Source of the DNA: Neptunomonas japonica DSM 18939
GTDB taxonomy: Bacteria > Pseudomonadota > Gammaproteobacteria > Pseudomonadales > Balneatricaceae
Assembly (NCBI RefSeq): GCF_000422765.1
Contig: NZ_KE383915.1
Location: 238,619-302,618, forward strand
Direction of reading: 5' to 3'
Length of the DNA: 64,000 nt
Part shown: piece after piece, positions 29,282 to 38,140 of the stretch
Layout of the letters: each line of letters begins with the position of its first letter
Numbering within the stretch: position 1 is the first letter of the stretch
Notes under the pieces: model-generated
Seen by the model: only the letters and a program-made list of their open reading frames with translations
Databases searched by the model: none
Told to the model about the DNA's origin: nothing
Position numbers and translations under genes: made by a program

Positions 29282-30172
29282 TTACTTATTTTTACCTTCA
29301 GCAAAAAGCGCATCTAGCTTCTGCTCAAAATCATGGTAGTTAAGGAAATCATACAGTTCCATACGTGTTTGCATGGTATCAACAACTGCTTTTTGATCTC
29401 CATCGCGCAATAGCGCTTCGTATACATTCAATGCAGCTTTGTTTGCAGCACGAAAAGCCGATAGTGGATACAGCACCATAGAAGCGCCATTTGCTACAAG
29501 TTCCTCTGTATTAAACAGCGGCGTAGCACCAAACTCTGTAATATTTGCTAGCAAGTGAGCACCGTTGATGCCATCTGCAAACGCTTTGTAATCTTCTAGT
29601 GTGTGAACAGCTTCTGCAAAGATACCATCTGCACCGGCTTCAAGGCAGGCTTGAGCACGATCTACAGCAGAGTTTAAACCTTCCATTTGGAAAGCATCAG
29701 TACGCGCAATAATGAAGAAGTCATCATCTGTTTTAGCATCAACAGCGGCTTTAACACGATCAACCATTTCCTGAGAAGAAACGATCTCTTTGTTTGGACG
29801 GTGTCCACAGCGCTTTTGAGCAATTTGATCTTCGATATGAACGGCGGCAGCTCCCGCTTTAGTCATCTCTTTGATAGTACGAGAAATATTAAACGCACCA
29901 CCCCAACCTGTATCGATATCAACCAACAAAGGAGTTTCTACAGCGCTACTGATACGACGAACATCTTCCAAAACATCGTTCATAGAAGTCATACCCAGAT
30001 CAGGCAAACCATAAGACGTATTAGCAACACCACCACCAGAAAGGTAGATAGCTTTATGGCCAACGCGCTCAGCCATCATGGCATGATAAGCGTTAGTTGT
30101 ACCTACGATCTGTAGTGGTTTTGCTTCTAGTAGCGCTTTGCGGAATCGACCGCCTGCAGTTAGTTTAGCCAT
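29282..30172 (-). CDS. prpB: 2-methylisocitrate lyase
   Basis: A 296-residue ICL/PEPM-superfamily enzyme cleaving 2-methylisocitrate to pyruvate and succinate. The catalytic loop [10 protein letters not shown] carries the active-site Cys; metal-binding acids lie in [11 protein letters not shown] and VHIEDQ. It overlaps the stop of the GntR gene by 8 bases, which points to translational coupling. GGGG lies upstream of the ATG. Confidence 0.97.
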   Translation of the reverse strand: MAKLTAGGRFRKALLEAKPLQIVGTTNAYHAMMAERVGHKAIYLSGGGVANTSYGLPDLGMTSMNDVLEDVRRISSAVETPLLVDIDTGWGGAFNISRTIKEMTKAGAAAVHIEDQIAQKRCGHRPNKEIVSSQEMVDRVKAAVDAKTDDDFFIIARTDAFQMEGLNSAVDRAQACLEAGADGIFAEAVHTLEDYKAFADGINGAHLLANITEFGATPLFNTEELVANGASMVLYPLSAFRAANKAALNVYEALLRDGDQKAVVDTMQTRMELYDFLNYHDFEQKLDALFAEGKNK

Positions 30173-30878
30173 GTTTTTCCCCTTTGAGGTCAGTTGCTAT
30201 GTTCAGCTTCTCTTCAATGTTCTTGCGTGCTGCACTAATATGCCGACGCATTAGAATCTCTGCTAACTCAGGGTCCCTCGCCTCAATAGCATCGACAATC
30301 TGACGATGCTCCTTGAGTGCACGCTTAGGACGAGAACTCGATACACTGAATTGATAGCGGTACATACGTACCAGGTGGTACAAGTCACTGCCGAGCAGTT
30401 CTAACAATGTTTCGTTTTTACTGCCCTGCACTATTCGGTAATGAAAATCCAAGTCACCTTCTTTCTGAAAGTAAGACTGGCCATCCAGCTGTGTTATAGA
30501 ACGATCATGCTCATCTAACAAAATTCGTAGACTGGATATCTCGTCATCTGACATAAACTCTGCCGCCATACGACAGGCCATGCCTTCTAATGCTTCGCGT
30601 ACCCGGTAGATTTCGATCAGTTCTTTTTCGTTAAGCTTTACGACTCTGGCACCAATATGAGGCTTTCGCTCGATCAAGCGTAGCGCTTCAAGTCGTCGCA
30701 TTGCTTCACGTAATGGTCCTCGGCTAATGCCGTAGATACGTGCTAACTCAGGCTCACTGATCTTCTGCCCAGGAGGAATATCACCCACCACAATGGCATT
30801 AATTATTTGCTCACAAACTTTATCAGCTAGCGTTCGACTTTCTACCGGAGCTTCATTCATTATTTTTATATCTGCCAT
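30165..30878 (-). CDS. GntR/FadR-family regulator of the prp operon
   Basis: A 237-residue FadR-subfamily GntR protein. Residues about 15-80 are the winged helix ([21 protein letters not shown]...[27 protein letters not shown]), and the C-terminal helical FCD domain has the likely metal ligands in DLDFHYRIV and [10 protein letters not shown]. It is the first gene of prpB-prpC-acnD-prpF and likely represses it until a methylcitrate-cycle intermediate binds. A perfect ATTGTCGACAAT lies 19 bases before the ATG. I prefer the ATG at 30878 to the TTG at 30884; neither has a strong ribosome site. Confidence 0.92.
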   Translation of the reverse strand: MADIKIMNEAPVESRTLADKVCEQIINAIVVGDIPPGQKISEPELARIYGISRGPLREAMRRLEALRLIERKPHIGARVVKLNEKELIEIYRVREALEGMACRMAAEFMSDDEISSLRILLDEHDRSITQLDGQSYFQKEGDLDFHYRIVQGSKNETLLELLGSDLYHLVRMYRYQFSVSSSRPKRALKEHRQIVDAIEARDPELAEILMRRHISAARKNIEEKLNIATDLKGEKHG

Positions 30879-30896
30879 TAACAATCTGTTTTTGGG

Positions 30897-30908
30897 ATTG
30901 TCGACAAT
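30897..30908. promoter_or_regulatory. Probable GntR operator before the prp regulator
   Basis: ATTGTCGACAAT is a perfect 12-base palindrome of the TNGTNNNACNA kind bound by FadR-subfamily GntR proteins. It sits 19 bases before the regulator start, where bound repressor would block transcription or initiation. A variant copy lies before the hydrolase gene at 31895. Confidence 0.65.
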
Positions 30909-30968
30909 CTTTAATTAAACTAACAGTACCGTGCGTTTTTGAGCACGTCAACCGTAAAAAAGGATAAA

Positions 30969-30977
30969 GTTGTCAAC
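30969..30977. promoter_or_regulatory. Possible secondary GntR half-site
   Basis: GTTGTCAAC is an odd-length inverted repeat (GTTG-T-CAAC) about 60 bases upstream of the main operator. It keeps the TTGT/ACA character and may be a weaker site; this could also be chance. Confidence 0.3.
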
Positions 30978-31008
30978 ACAATACAAAAGTTTAAGAGTTT
31001 ACCCCTAC

Positions 31009-31872
31009 TTACAAATTTCTATAACGTAAGGTTTCTTCGTTCATTAACTTGGCGATCTGACGAGGCTTCTGAAATGGCAGGGAATGATCCGTACCCGGCA
31101 CCATAAAATAATGCCAATTCGGCAAACCTTCCGCCATATCTCGATGGTATTGATGCATTAAGTCCACACTTAAGCCACCAATAAGGCTCGTAACATCACC
31201 TTGGGCAGCGACTAAGCCCTCTCTGTCTATATTATTAATGGCGTCCGTCACACAATCCAAAGCATATGCAAAACCTAGTGGGCGCCGCCCTAGACGAGAG
31301 GCTGTTAGGTCGTCAATCTGTACGGACGTTCTACGATTAGGAGAGATAGTATCCATAAAGTTACGAATACCTGTATCACGATTGTCGCTGCGCAAATGCT
31401 CTGCAGCCTCACTATAACGCTGGCGTAGCTGCACCGTAGAGTCCCAACACGGTCTATCCAACAAAGCAGACTCAAGTAGAAACTGTTTACAGACTCTATC
31501 TGGATGCTGCTGTTTAAATAGCATACTTACCATTCCACCCAGAGAATAACCGCCTAGATCAAACATCCACCAGCCTAGGTGGTCAACTACTGCATTCAGA
31601 TCTGCCACTAGCATTTGCGCACTAAAAGGATAATCATACCGGTCTGGATAATGCGTATCACCCATCCCCCTCTGATCAGGTATCAACACCTCCTCCCACT
31701 GCGTCAGCATTGAAGCGATTAACACCCAAGTATCTTCACCTGCCACACCAGCCCCATGAAGTAGCACCAGTTTTTTGCCATTATTAACATTGGGGTTTTT
31801 AACGATCCGATAGGTAATAACCTGATCGGGTAAGTGCAGCTCTTTTTGACTGATATTTTGGCCGCTTCGCAT
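31009..31872 (-). CDS. Alpha/beta hydrolase, possibly in the prp regulon
   Basis: A 287-residue alpha/beta-hydrolase fold protein with the oxyanion segment LLHGAGVAGEDTW, nucleophile Ser110 (GGYSLGGM) and general-base His263 (PGTDHSLPF). There is no signal peptide, so it is cytoplasmic. The substrate cannot be told: esterases, thioesterases and C-C hydrolases share this plan. It lies on the same strand, 125 bases upstream of the GntR regulator, and carries an operator-like palindrome nearly identical to that of the regulator at the same distance from its start. That suggests co-regulation with propionate catabolism. Confidence 0.88.
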   Translation of the reverse strand: MRSGQNISQKELHLPDQVITYRIVKNPNVNNGKKLVLLHGAGVAGEDTWVLIASMLTQWEEVLIPDQRGMGDTHYPDRYDYPFSAQMLVADLNAVVDHLGWWMFDLGGYSLGGMVSMLFKQQHPDRVCKQFLLESALLDRPCWDSTVQLRQRYSEAAEHLRSDNRDTGIRNFMDTISPNRRTSVQIDDLTASRLGRRPLGFAYALDCVTDAINNIDREGLVAAQGDVTSLIGGLSVDLMHQYHRDMAEGLPNWHYFMVPGTDHSLPFQKPRQIAKLMNEETLRYRNL

Positions 31873-31894
31873 AAATGACTTTATCTCCTCATAA

Positions 31895-31906
31895 ATTGTC
31901 TACAAT
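31895..31906. promoter_or_regulatory. GntR-type operator copy before the hydrolase
   Basis: ATTGTCTACAAT lies 23 bases upstream of the hydrolase ATG and differs from the palindrome at 30897 only at one central base. It also faces the pabB promoter region on the other side. Confidence 0.6.
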
Positions 31907-32054
31907 CCAGTATACGTTATTCACCCTACAGATAAAGATTGGAAAAGAGTAACCCTCGCTATCCATAAGTAGGATGCGTAAAATGTTCTACTTTTGCATA
32001 ACAGCTATTTAGCAGCCTTCATTTAATAGCTCTCTAACTACAAGGTTTGATCGA

Positions 32055-33425
32055 TTGCTTAAACGCATTACACTTCCGTATCAGGTCAGCACTAGCGACT
32101 ACTTTGAACGCATCAGAAGCTTAGGCAACGCCATATTGCTTGATAGCGGAAAACCCAGCAGTGAACGGGGACGTTTTGATATTTTAGTTGCCGCCCCACT
32201 GTGCCAGCTAAGCTACCGAGAAGGTACACTTTCAGGTGTTAATTTACCTATTAGCATATCGCCTGATACAGACCCATTCGATGCACTCGAAAAACTCTAT
32301 CAATACTCCTACATAGAGCAGGCTCAACTCCCCGAAGACATTCCTTTTAACGGCGGCTTAGTAGGGCATTTTTGTTATGATTTGGGGCGAGCAATAGAAG
32401 CCCTGCCACAGCAAGCAGTCAATGATACCTCGTTACCTGAGATGCTAGTCGGGCTATACGGCTGGGCTATCGTGATTGATCATGAGAAAAAATCAGCGAA
32501 TCTTCATGGCTCCCACCTTACTAATGAGTCAACGCTAAAAGAAATTGTACTAAAAGCTTCAGCACCCGTCGTGCCGTCACAGCACTGTTTTCAGCTAACC
32601 AGTGATTTTTGCAGCAATCTTAATGAACAGGCTTACCATAGCCAGCTCTCGACTATTGACGATTACATACACGCCGGCGACTGCTACCAAGTCAATTTAG
32701 CACAGCGGTTCAGCGCTAACTGTAAGGGAGATCCGTGGGAAGCTTACAAGCACCTTCGCAACGCAGCACCGACTCACTATGCAGCCTACTTTGACACTGA
32801 GCATGGCGCTGTTTTGTCATTATCACCAGAGCGATTCTTATCAACGGATACGCAAGGTCACGTTATTACCCAACCGATAAAAGGCACGCGCCCAAGAGGG
32901 CACAACGCTAAAGCTGACCAGCAACTAGCTAATGAATTAAAGAGTTCAAGTAAAGACCGAGCTGAGAATGTCATGATTGTAGACTTGCTACGCAACGACC
33001 TCAGCAAGGTATGCCAACACCACAGCGTTAAAGTCCCTTCACTTTTTTCTATAGAAAGTTATAAAAATGTACACCATTTAGTCAGTACGGTCACCGGCAC
33101 TCTTGAGCCTTACGCCTCACCTATTAGCTTACTCAAAGAGTGCTTTCCAGGCGGGTCAATCACAGGTGCTCCGAAAATAAGAGCAATGGAAATCATCGAA
33201 GAACTGGAGCCCCACCGCCGCAGTATTTATTGCGGAAGCATTGGCTATATAGGCGTCTCTGGCCAGATAGACACCAGCATTACTATTCGCACCCTGTTAG
33301 TTGAAAACAACAAGATACATTGTTGGGCAGGAGGAGGAATCGTTGCCGATTCAATAAGCGAAATGGAGTATCAAGAGACCTATGATAAGGTCAATAACTT
33401 GCTGTCGACACTAACAGCACTGTAA
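32055..33425 (+). CDS. pabB: Aminodeoxychorismate synthase component I
   Basis: A 456-residue chorismate-utilising enzyme for p-aminobenzoate and folate. The N-terminal domain binds the regulatory Trp pocket region; the catalytic domain (about 190-450) shows the signatures IDDYIHAGDCYQVNLAQRF, DRAENVMIVDLLRNDL, FPGGSITGAPKIRAMEII and YCGSIGYIG. The distinction from anthranilate synthase TrpE rests on overall likeness and on standing apart from trp genes. The start appears to be TTG with AAGG 9 bases upstream. Confidence 0.93.
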   Translation: MLKRITLPYQVSTSDYFERIRSLGNAILLDSGKPSSERGRFDILVAAPLCQLSYREGTLSGVNLPISISPDTDPFDALEKLYQYSYIEQAQLPEDIPFNGGLVGHFCYDLGRAIEALPQQAVNDTSLPEMLVGLYGWAIVIDHEKKSANLHGSHLTNESTLKEIVLKASAPVVPSQHCFQLTSDFCSNLNEQAYHSQLSTIDDYIHAGDCYQVNLAQRFSANCKGDPWEAYKHLRNAAPTHYAAYFDTEHGAVLSLSPERFLSTDTQGHVITQPIKGTRPRGHNAKADQQLANELKSSSKDRAENVMIVDLLRNDLSKVCQHHSVKVPSLFSIESYKNVHHLVSTVTGTLEPYASPISLLKECFPGGSITGAPKIRAMEIIEELEPHRRSIYCGSIGYIGVSGQIDTSITIRTLLVENNKIHCWAGGGIVADSISEMEYQETYDKVNNLLSTLTAL

Positions 33426-33591
33426 AAACGGAATACTTAAGCATAAAAGTGATACTTGAGCACAGTACTGTGCTACAACCCTATCGAAGCAACACAGCAA
33501 AATAATATCTCTGGTGTTATTTAGCGACCTCTTTATAGGTACTAATTAAAACTCTATACCTAGTAGTTATTCGGGTCTTAGGTTTGTGAAC
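33426..33591. other. Gap after pabB with a perfect palindrome
   Basis: This 166-base gap contains AGCACAGTACTGTGCT (33459-33474), a perfect 16-base palindrome. No T run follows, so it is a doubtful terminator; it may act as a protein site or a weak hairpin between the converging pabB and DUF2986 genes. Confidence 0.45.
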
Positions 33592-33741
33592 TCACACCTC
33601 TGAGCTTTGCGACTCAGAGCTTTCAGCTTTAGCGCGCTCTTCTTTTGAGATATAACGCGGCTTGTTACTAGGGTTGATCTTACTATTGGCTTTTTTCATT
33701 CTCTTAATAAGAATACTATTAATCTTTTTCTTTCGATTCAT
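33592..33741 (-). CDS. DUF2986-type small basic protein (49 aa)
   Basis: A 49-residue reading frame from ATG 33741 to TGA 33592. The protein is very Lys/Arg-rich at its N terminus (MNRKKKINSILIKRMKK), then has NKPRYISKEERAKAE and an acidic/Ser tail. This matches my memory of DUF2986, a small family of marine gammaproteobacteria whose members start MNR(K)KKI and contain NKPxYISKxERAK. The ribosome site is weak. Function is unknown; the charge pattern would suit binding to nucleic acid or ribosomes, but that is speculation. Confidence 0.8.
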   Translation of the reverse strand: MNRKKKINSILIKRMKKANSKINPSNKPRYISKEERAKAESSESQSSEV

Positions 33742-33829
33742 GATGTCACTGCAACTGTATAAATAAATATATGTATGGAGGCTATTGTAAAGCTAACGGC
33801 ACGAATATGATAATTCTCTTCTATCAATG

Positions 33830-34195
33830 CTATGAGCTAACAAATGACTGCCACGATAATAACGCCTGCTTAAAGTCAGGCAAGCCACAACCGGCATAAG
33901 ACTCCACGTCATACAAGTTAGTGTCTTCAGGTAGCTCTTCATCAATATCAAGCCCCAACACCAAAGCAACCACTTCAATTTCATTACGATTTAACCGTAA
34001 TTGAAACTCTTTCCCCGATTGCTGATAATTACTTATCTCGTCACGCTCCAGTGTTTCAACAAGCTCAATTAATTGATTAATTTGCTGTAAATCATCAGAT
34101 AACTCTTCAGAAAACCAACGACCTACCGCCTCAGCTCCCATCGAAAACTTGGCCCGAGGACGCCCCAATTCATCAATGCTAAACTCGTAATCCAT
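33830..34195 (-). CDS. yacL: YacL family protein (UPF0231)
   Basis: A 121-residue acidic soluble protein matching E. coli YacL in length and at conserved spots: MDYEFSIDELGRPRAKFSMGAE is the N-terminal region (shown in part), GRWFSEEL, and the C-terminal LYDVESYAGCGLPDF. No biochemical function is established. It lies downstream of ygjP on the same strand. Confidence 0.9.
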   Translation of the reverse strand: MDYEFSIDELGRPRAKFSMGAEAVGRWFSEELSDDLQQINQLIELVETLERDEISNYQQSGKEFQLRLNRNEIEVVALVLGLDIDEELPEDTNLYDVESYAGCGLPDFKQALLSWQSFVSS

Positions 34196-34240
34196 AGCGC
34201 TCTCTGATTATTACTTAACGGACGCGCATTCTACATGACT

Positions 34241-34747
34241 TTACGTATAAAGCGCGCCATCTAGCTCTAGGTATGTCAGATATAAACGCATCTCGAACTC
34301 TAGCTGATGATAATCTGGAAGCATATATTGGCATAATTGATAAAACGCCTTGTTATGTTCTTTCTCTTTCAAATGGGCTAATTCATGCACCACAATCATA
34401 TTCAAAAACACTTCAGGGGCTTTTTTGAATATTGCACTGATGCGAATCTCATTTTTACTCTTTAACTTAGTGCCTTGCACTCTAGATACATAGCTATGAA
34501 GCCCCAGCGCATTATTAACCACATGAATTTTACTGTCATATGCAACCTTACTCAGTGGCGCAGACTTTTTTATATAACGGTTTTTTAACGCCATGACATA
34601 CTCACGCAGATATTTATCATTACTGACGTCATGCACTTTAGGGTATTTTTTCAGTAAAAAATCAGCCAACTGACGCTTATCTATCATTTGTTGCACTTGT
34701 TGCTGCAACTCGGGTGCATAAGCAGTTAAATATTTTAACGTGGACAT
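34241..34747 (-). CDS. ygjP: YgjP-like metallopeptidase (M48-related)
   Basis: A 168-residue protein of the YgjP/DUF45 group. The zinc site is HELAH (His121, Glu122, His125) followed by KEKEHNKAFYQL with a third ligand His131. There is no signal peptide, so a cytoplasmic metalloprotease is expected. The preceding conserved stretch RISAIFKKAPEVFLNMIVV is typical. I use the second of two adjacent ATGs (34747), which overlaps the stop of the upstream 259-residue gene and suggests coupling. The substrate is unknown. Confidence 0.88.
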   Translation of the reverse strand: MSTLKYLTAYAPELQQQVQQMIDKRQLADFLLKKYPKVHDVSNDKYLREYVMALKNRYIKKSAPLSKVAYDSKIHVVNNALGLHSYVSRVQGTKLKSKNEIRISAIFKKAPEVFLNMIVVHELAHLKEKEHNKAFYQLCQYMLPDYHQLEFEMRLYLTYLELDGALYT

Positions 34748-35526
34748 CAAATTTCTCTTTTGTATTCCATCAGCCTTGCCAACCTATCTGGCCGCTTATC
34801 AAGCTGCTTACATGCCTGCTTATAATTACTTTTCAAATGCTTCTTTAGGCAAGAAACAGCATGTGAATCCTCTATACCTTTTAAGCGACAATACAGCGCT
34901 AACGCAAATACAATTTCATTTTCAGACAAGCTCGCCACACGATTTGCTTGAGCGTTATAGCAACTGCCACAACCGCCGCGAAATGTATAAGCGGAATTGG
35001 CAAACATGACACCAAATCCCATAAAAACCGCTAATACCTCGCTGCCCTCGGTGAGGTAATCTACACCACCTGGCGGAAGCTGATGAGATTGAAGCAACAC
35101 ATGTTGTGCAATCACATGAGCAAAACTGGATGACAGATCTTCTGGCTTCAACGTTTGCTGGGGATTATAGCTAAGCGCTAAAGGGTGCTGATACACAACA
35201 GGCGACATACTCACCGTTGAGTTACGCTCTACTTTAGCTAGTTCGATCTGGTGGGCAGGTAAACTTTCAAACAATTCAGGTGATTGCAGCTGAAAAGGCC
35301 AATGCGCTAGCCCCGCATACATCAGTGTATGTTTAAATATATTTTCTGCTTTAGCATGAACACTATCAACATTGCCTGGAAAAAACTCATTGGTTGGCTG
35401 CACTAACCGACTACGCTTAAAAAACTCTTCATTGTCAAAACTTTGTATCGCCCACTCAAAGGTATCGTATATCCAGTCAGCACTGGATAGATCGATAAGC
35501 GGACGAAATTTAAAAATGGATAGCAT
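34747..35526 (-). CDS. Conserved protein, probable degenerate metallopeptidase-like
   Basis: A 259-residue protein I cannot name. The N terminus LVQPTNEFFPGNVDSV and the central block from about 135 to 200 recall a family of putative zinc peptidases with HELAHVLL and (E)xxTDLLAVFLGFG; here the first motif reads VIAQHVLL and the second EGSEVLAVFMGFGVMFANSAY, so the catalytic His and Glu seem lost. A CxxC pair follows (Cys186, Cys189 in RGGCGSCYNAQANR) and may bind metal. No signal peptide. It overlaps ygjP, an intact HExxH protein, and is next to the AMMECR1 gene. The family link is from recall. Confidence 0.7.
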   Translation of the reverse strand: MLSIFKFRPLIDLSSADWIYDTFEWAIQSFDNEEFFKRSRLVQPTNEFFPGNVDSVHAKAENIFKHTLMYAGLAHWPFQLQSPELFESLPAHQIELAKVERNSTVSMSPVVYQHPLALSYNPQQTLKPEDLSSSFAHVIAQHVLLQSHQLPPGGVDYLTEGSEVLAVFMGFGVMFANSAYTFRGGCGSCYNAQANRVASLSENEIVFALALYCRLKGIEDSHAVSCLKKHLKSNYKQACKQLDKRPDRLARLMEYKREI

Positions 35527-35638
35527 GAGAAGTATTCTTATTGAGAGGACATTAAATTTAAACAGCTAACTATTAGCATTAACTTTATAGAAACAAGCAC
35601 ACAATTAACACACCCTTCATAGTATATGCACTTGAAAG

Positions 35639-36196
35639 TCATTCCGTAAAACTAATCGTTTGATAAGTAGCAAACTTTATTGAGCTACTCCAATAGTCAT
35701 CTGCAAAGCCTGCTTTACGCTTTAAGTGCAATAAAAAGTCTTGCTCTTTTGGCAATGTATTCCAAACCGAAGGTAAAAACGTCGCTCGATGATTCCCCTC
35801 TTCTAGTATTAAACCGTCAACTCCTGGCCGGATTTTATTCAACAAGTCTTGCTCGTTATCAACCGTTAACAATAATGCAGGCGTTAGGATCGAAATAGCT
35901 ATTTGAACATCATCCAGTTCTTCTTGATCTAAAGGAGGAAATCGCGAATCTCTAAACGCTGCATTAAATGCATTTTGCCAGACATCTATTATTAACGGCT
36001 GCCTTACTTCAAGTGAACCAATACACCCCCGCAAACTCCCCTGCAAAGTCAGTGTAACAAAACTAGCACCTAGCCCGTTTTTATCCAAGCTAGCGGGTTC
36101 TCGCTGCCAGCTCCCCTGCAACCCTTGCTTAATTGATGCCCTAGCACAACTCAACAACTTCTTTTGCTTTTTCGGCTGCACGCTAAAACACACCAT
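35639..36196 (-). CDS. amrA: AmmeMemoRadiSam system protein A (AMMECR1 domain)
   Basis: A 185-residue AMMECR1-domain protein. The hallmark LRGCIGS lies in LQGSLRGCIGSLEVRQP, followed by NAFNAAFRDSRFPPL and IAISILTP. Human AMMECR1 shares this domain; the bacterial role is unknown. The exact start is uncertain: ATG 36196, ATG 36205 and an upstream TTG are all in frame and overlap the end of the Memo-like gene. The overlap indicates one transcript with amrB. Confidence 0.9.
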   Translation of the reverse strand: MVCFSVQPKKQKKLLSCARASIKQGLQGSWQREPASLDKNGLGASFVTLTLQGSLRGCIGSLEVRQPLIIDVWQNAFNAAFRDSRFPPLDQEELDDVQIAISILTPALLLTVDNEQDLLNKIRPGVDGLILEEGNHRATFLPSVWNTLPKEQDFLLHLKRKAGFADDYWSSSIKFATYQTISFTE

Positions 36197-36977
36197 AACA
36201 AGCATACCCAACTACACGTTCTTTAGCTCCAGCTGTATCACCACTATTACACTGCGCCAATTTTTTGATTGTTAGATTCTGATGCTTAATAGCCAGCAAT
36301 AAGCCATTTAGAGCATGGCAGCCACATGCCTCTGTTGGTTTGAGGTCATGATCAGCACTCATGATTTTTAGATCAGTATGCGCATCTGTTTTTTTTGCAT
36401 TTTCGTAACTGTGAAAATGGCTCAAATCAGTACTGACAATGACCAGTTTATTAGAATCCAACAATAAAGGTTCAATGATCTGCGCAACATCAACAGCAGC
36501 ACACTCACCAACGACAAGAGGAACGATGGGCACGTTAATTTGCAGGTACTGAAGAAAAGGCAATTGAACCTCTAAACAGTGCTCCTGTGCATGGACCTTA
36601 TCGGCCTCAATCACCAGATCATTCTTGAGCAGTGCATTAATAGCCTTACGGTCGATCTGAATATCGCCCAATGGCGTAGAGAAAAAATCGCTTGTAGGAG
36701 CAGCGCAGCCTTGCAAAGGCTCACGGTGATTTGGACCAAACAGATAGATACCATTGAAACCAGTGCAGCCTCTAAGTAAGCCATACCCAAGACCAGCAAC
36801 AGCGCCTGAATAAATGTAGCCTGCATGCGGAACTATCAGCGCCCTTGGCTTTTTAAGCAGTTTATTGGGTGCATTTTCAGGCACCTTTTCAGGTAATAAG
36901 TCGGCAAGCACACCGTATAAATCAGCTTTATCTTCGGGATAAAACAATCCGGCGACAGCGGCAGGTCGAATGCTCAT
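36183..36977 (-). CDS. amrB: AmmeMemoRadiSam system protein B (Memo-like)
   Basis: A 264-residue Memo family protein related to class III extradiol dioxygenases. Putative metal ligands are His51 in IVPHAGYIYSG and the histidines of LFGPNHREP and STDLSHFHSYENA; the Cys near ACGCHALNG is also conserved in the family. It overlaps amrA and is divergent from the radical SAM gene, with an 86-base shared promoter region. The three-gene set is widespread in bacteria and archaea and has no settled biochemical role that I know of. Confidence 0.93.
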   Translation of the reverse strand: MSIRPAAVAGLFYPEDKADLYGVLADLLPEKVPENAPNKLLKKPRALIVPHAGYIYSGAVAGLGYGLLRGCTGFNGIYLFGPNHREPLQGCAAPTSDFFSTPLGDIQIDRKAINALLKNDLVIEADKVHAQEHCLEVQLPFLQYLQINVPIVPLVVGECAAVDVAQIIEPLLLDSNKLVIVSTDLSHFHSYENAKKTDAHTDLKIMSADHDLKPTEACGCHALNGLLLAIKHQNLTIKKLAQCNSGDTAGAKERVVGYACYGVF

Positions 36978-37063
36978 ACGCTACCCTCCCCTGCCAATAT
37001 GTTTTATATTGGCATTAATGGGTACTCTTATAAGTACTCTTAAATACTAAACCTGCAGCGCTT

Positions 37064-38140
37064 ATGAATCCAGATCAAAGAGAGATTCTTTTCTGGCATC
37101 CGCTGGGTGACAACCGTATCCAGTGCGACTTATGCCCCCACTATTGCTCATTAAAAGAAGGGCAAAGAGGAGTTTGTTATGTCCGAGGAAATACCAACGG
37201 ACAAATGCAGTTATACACCTACGGTCGGTCCAGCGGCTTCTGTATAGACCCTATCGAAAAAAAACCTTTAAACCATTACTTTCCGGGCACACCTGTCCTA
37301 TCTTTTGGTACGGCGGGATGCAACCTTACATGCAAATTTTGCCAAAACTGGGATATCAGCAAAGCAAGAGATATGGATCACCTGTGTAATACCGCGACGC
37401 CTGAACAAATCTCTACAACAGCCAAACAATACGCCTGTCGCGCCATCGCGTTTACTTACAATGATCCTGTTATATTTTTTGAGTACGCAGAAGATGTTGC
37501 CATCGCATGCAAAGCGGCTGGTATAAAAAGTATTGCGGTAACGGCAGGATACATAAGCGATGCAGCTCGCTCCCGTTTCTTTTCATCTTTTGATGCGGTA
37601 AATATTGATTTAAAAGCATTTACTGATCATTTCTACCGACATATTTGCGGTGGAAAACTAGCCACTGTATTAGACACATTGATCTACCTTAAACACGAAA
37701 CCGCTGTTTGGTTTGAAATTACCACACTCTTAATACCAGAAAGAAATGATTCAGATGCAGAGATTGAAGCGCTCTCTAGCTGGATAAGCAAGAACTTAGG
37801 GCAAGATGTTCCACTACATTTTTCAGCATTTCATCCAGACTGGAAAATGCAAAATATTCCAAAAACGCCGCTAACAACATTACTAAGAGCACGCGATATC
37901 GCACTCAAAAATGGGGTGCGTTATGTCTACATTGGAAATGCACATCACCCACAAGCAAGCTCGACCTTTTGTCATCACTGTAAAGCATTGCTTATTGAAC
38001 GCGACGGGTACCAGCTAGGCAGCTGGGATATCCATGATGCTAGATGCGGACAGTGTAATGCCTTAATCCCAGGCTATTTTGAAAACACACCTGGAAACTG
38101 GGGGCCTAAGCGCCAACCAGTAAAGATCAACTCGCGCTAA
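37064..38140 (+). CDS. amrS: AmmeMemoRadiSam system radical SAM enzyme
   Basis: A 358-residue radical SAM protein of the pyruvate formate-lyase-activating-enzyme-like group. The [4Fe-4S] motif is Cys86-x3-Cys90-x2-Cys93 (GCNLTCKFCQNWD). An N-terminal CDLCPHYC and a C-terminal pair of CxxC (FCHHCKALL and ARCGQCNALIPG) could bind zinc or further clusters. It is divergently transcribed from amrB-amrA. Its stop overlaps the stop of dusC by four bases, so the two converge without room for a terminator. Confidence 0.94.
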   Translation: MNPDQREILFWHPLGDNRIQCDLCPHYCSLKEGQRGVCYVRGNTNGQMQLYTYGRSSGFCIDPIEKKPLNHYFPGTPVLSFGTAGCNLTCKFCQNWDISKARDMDHLCNTATPEQISTTAKQYACRAIAFTYNDPVIFFEYAEDVAIACKAAGIKSIAVTAGYISDAARSRFFSSFDAVNIDLKAFTDHFYRHICGGKLATVLDTLIYLKHETAVWFEITTLLIPERNDSDAEIEALSSWISKNLGQDVPLHFSAFHPDWKMQNIPKTPLTTLLRARDIALKNGVRYVYIGNAHHPQASSTFCHHCKALLIERDGYQLGSWDIHDARCGQCNALIPGYFENTPGNWGPKRQPVKINSR

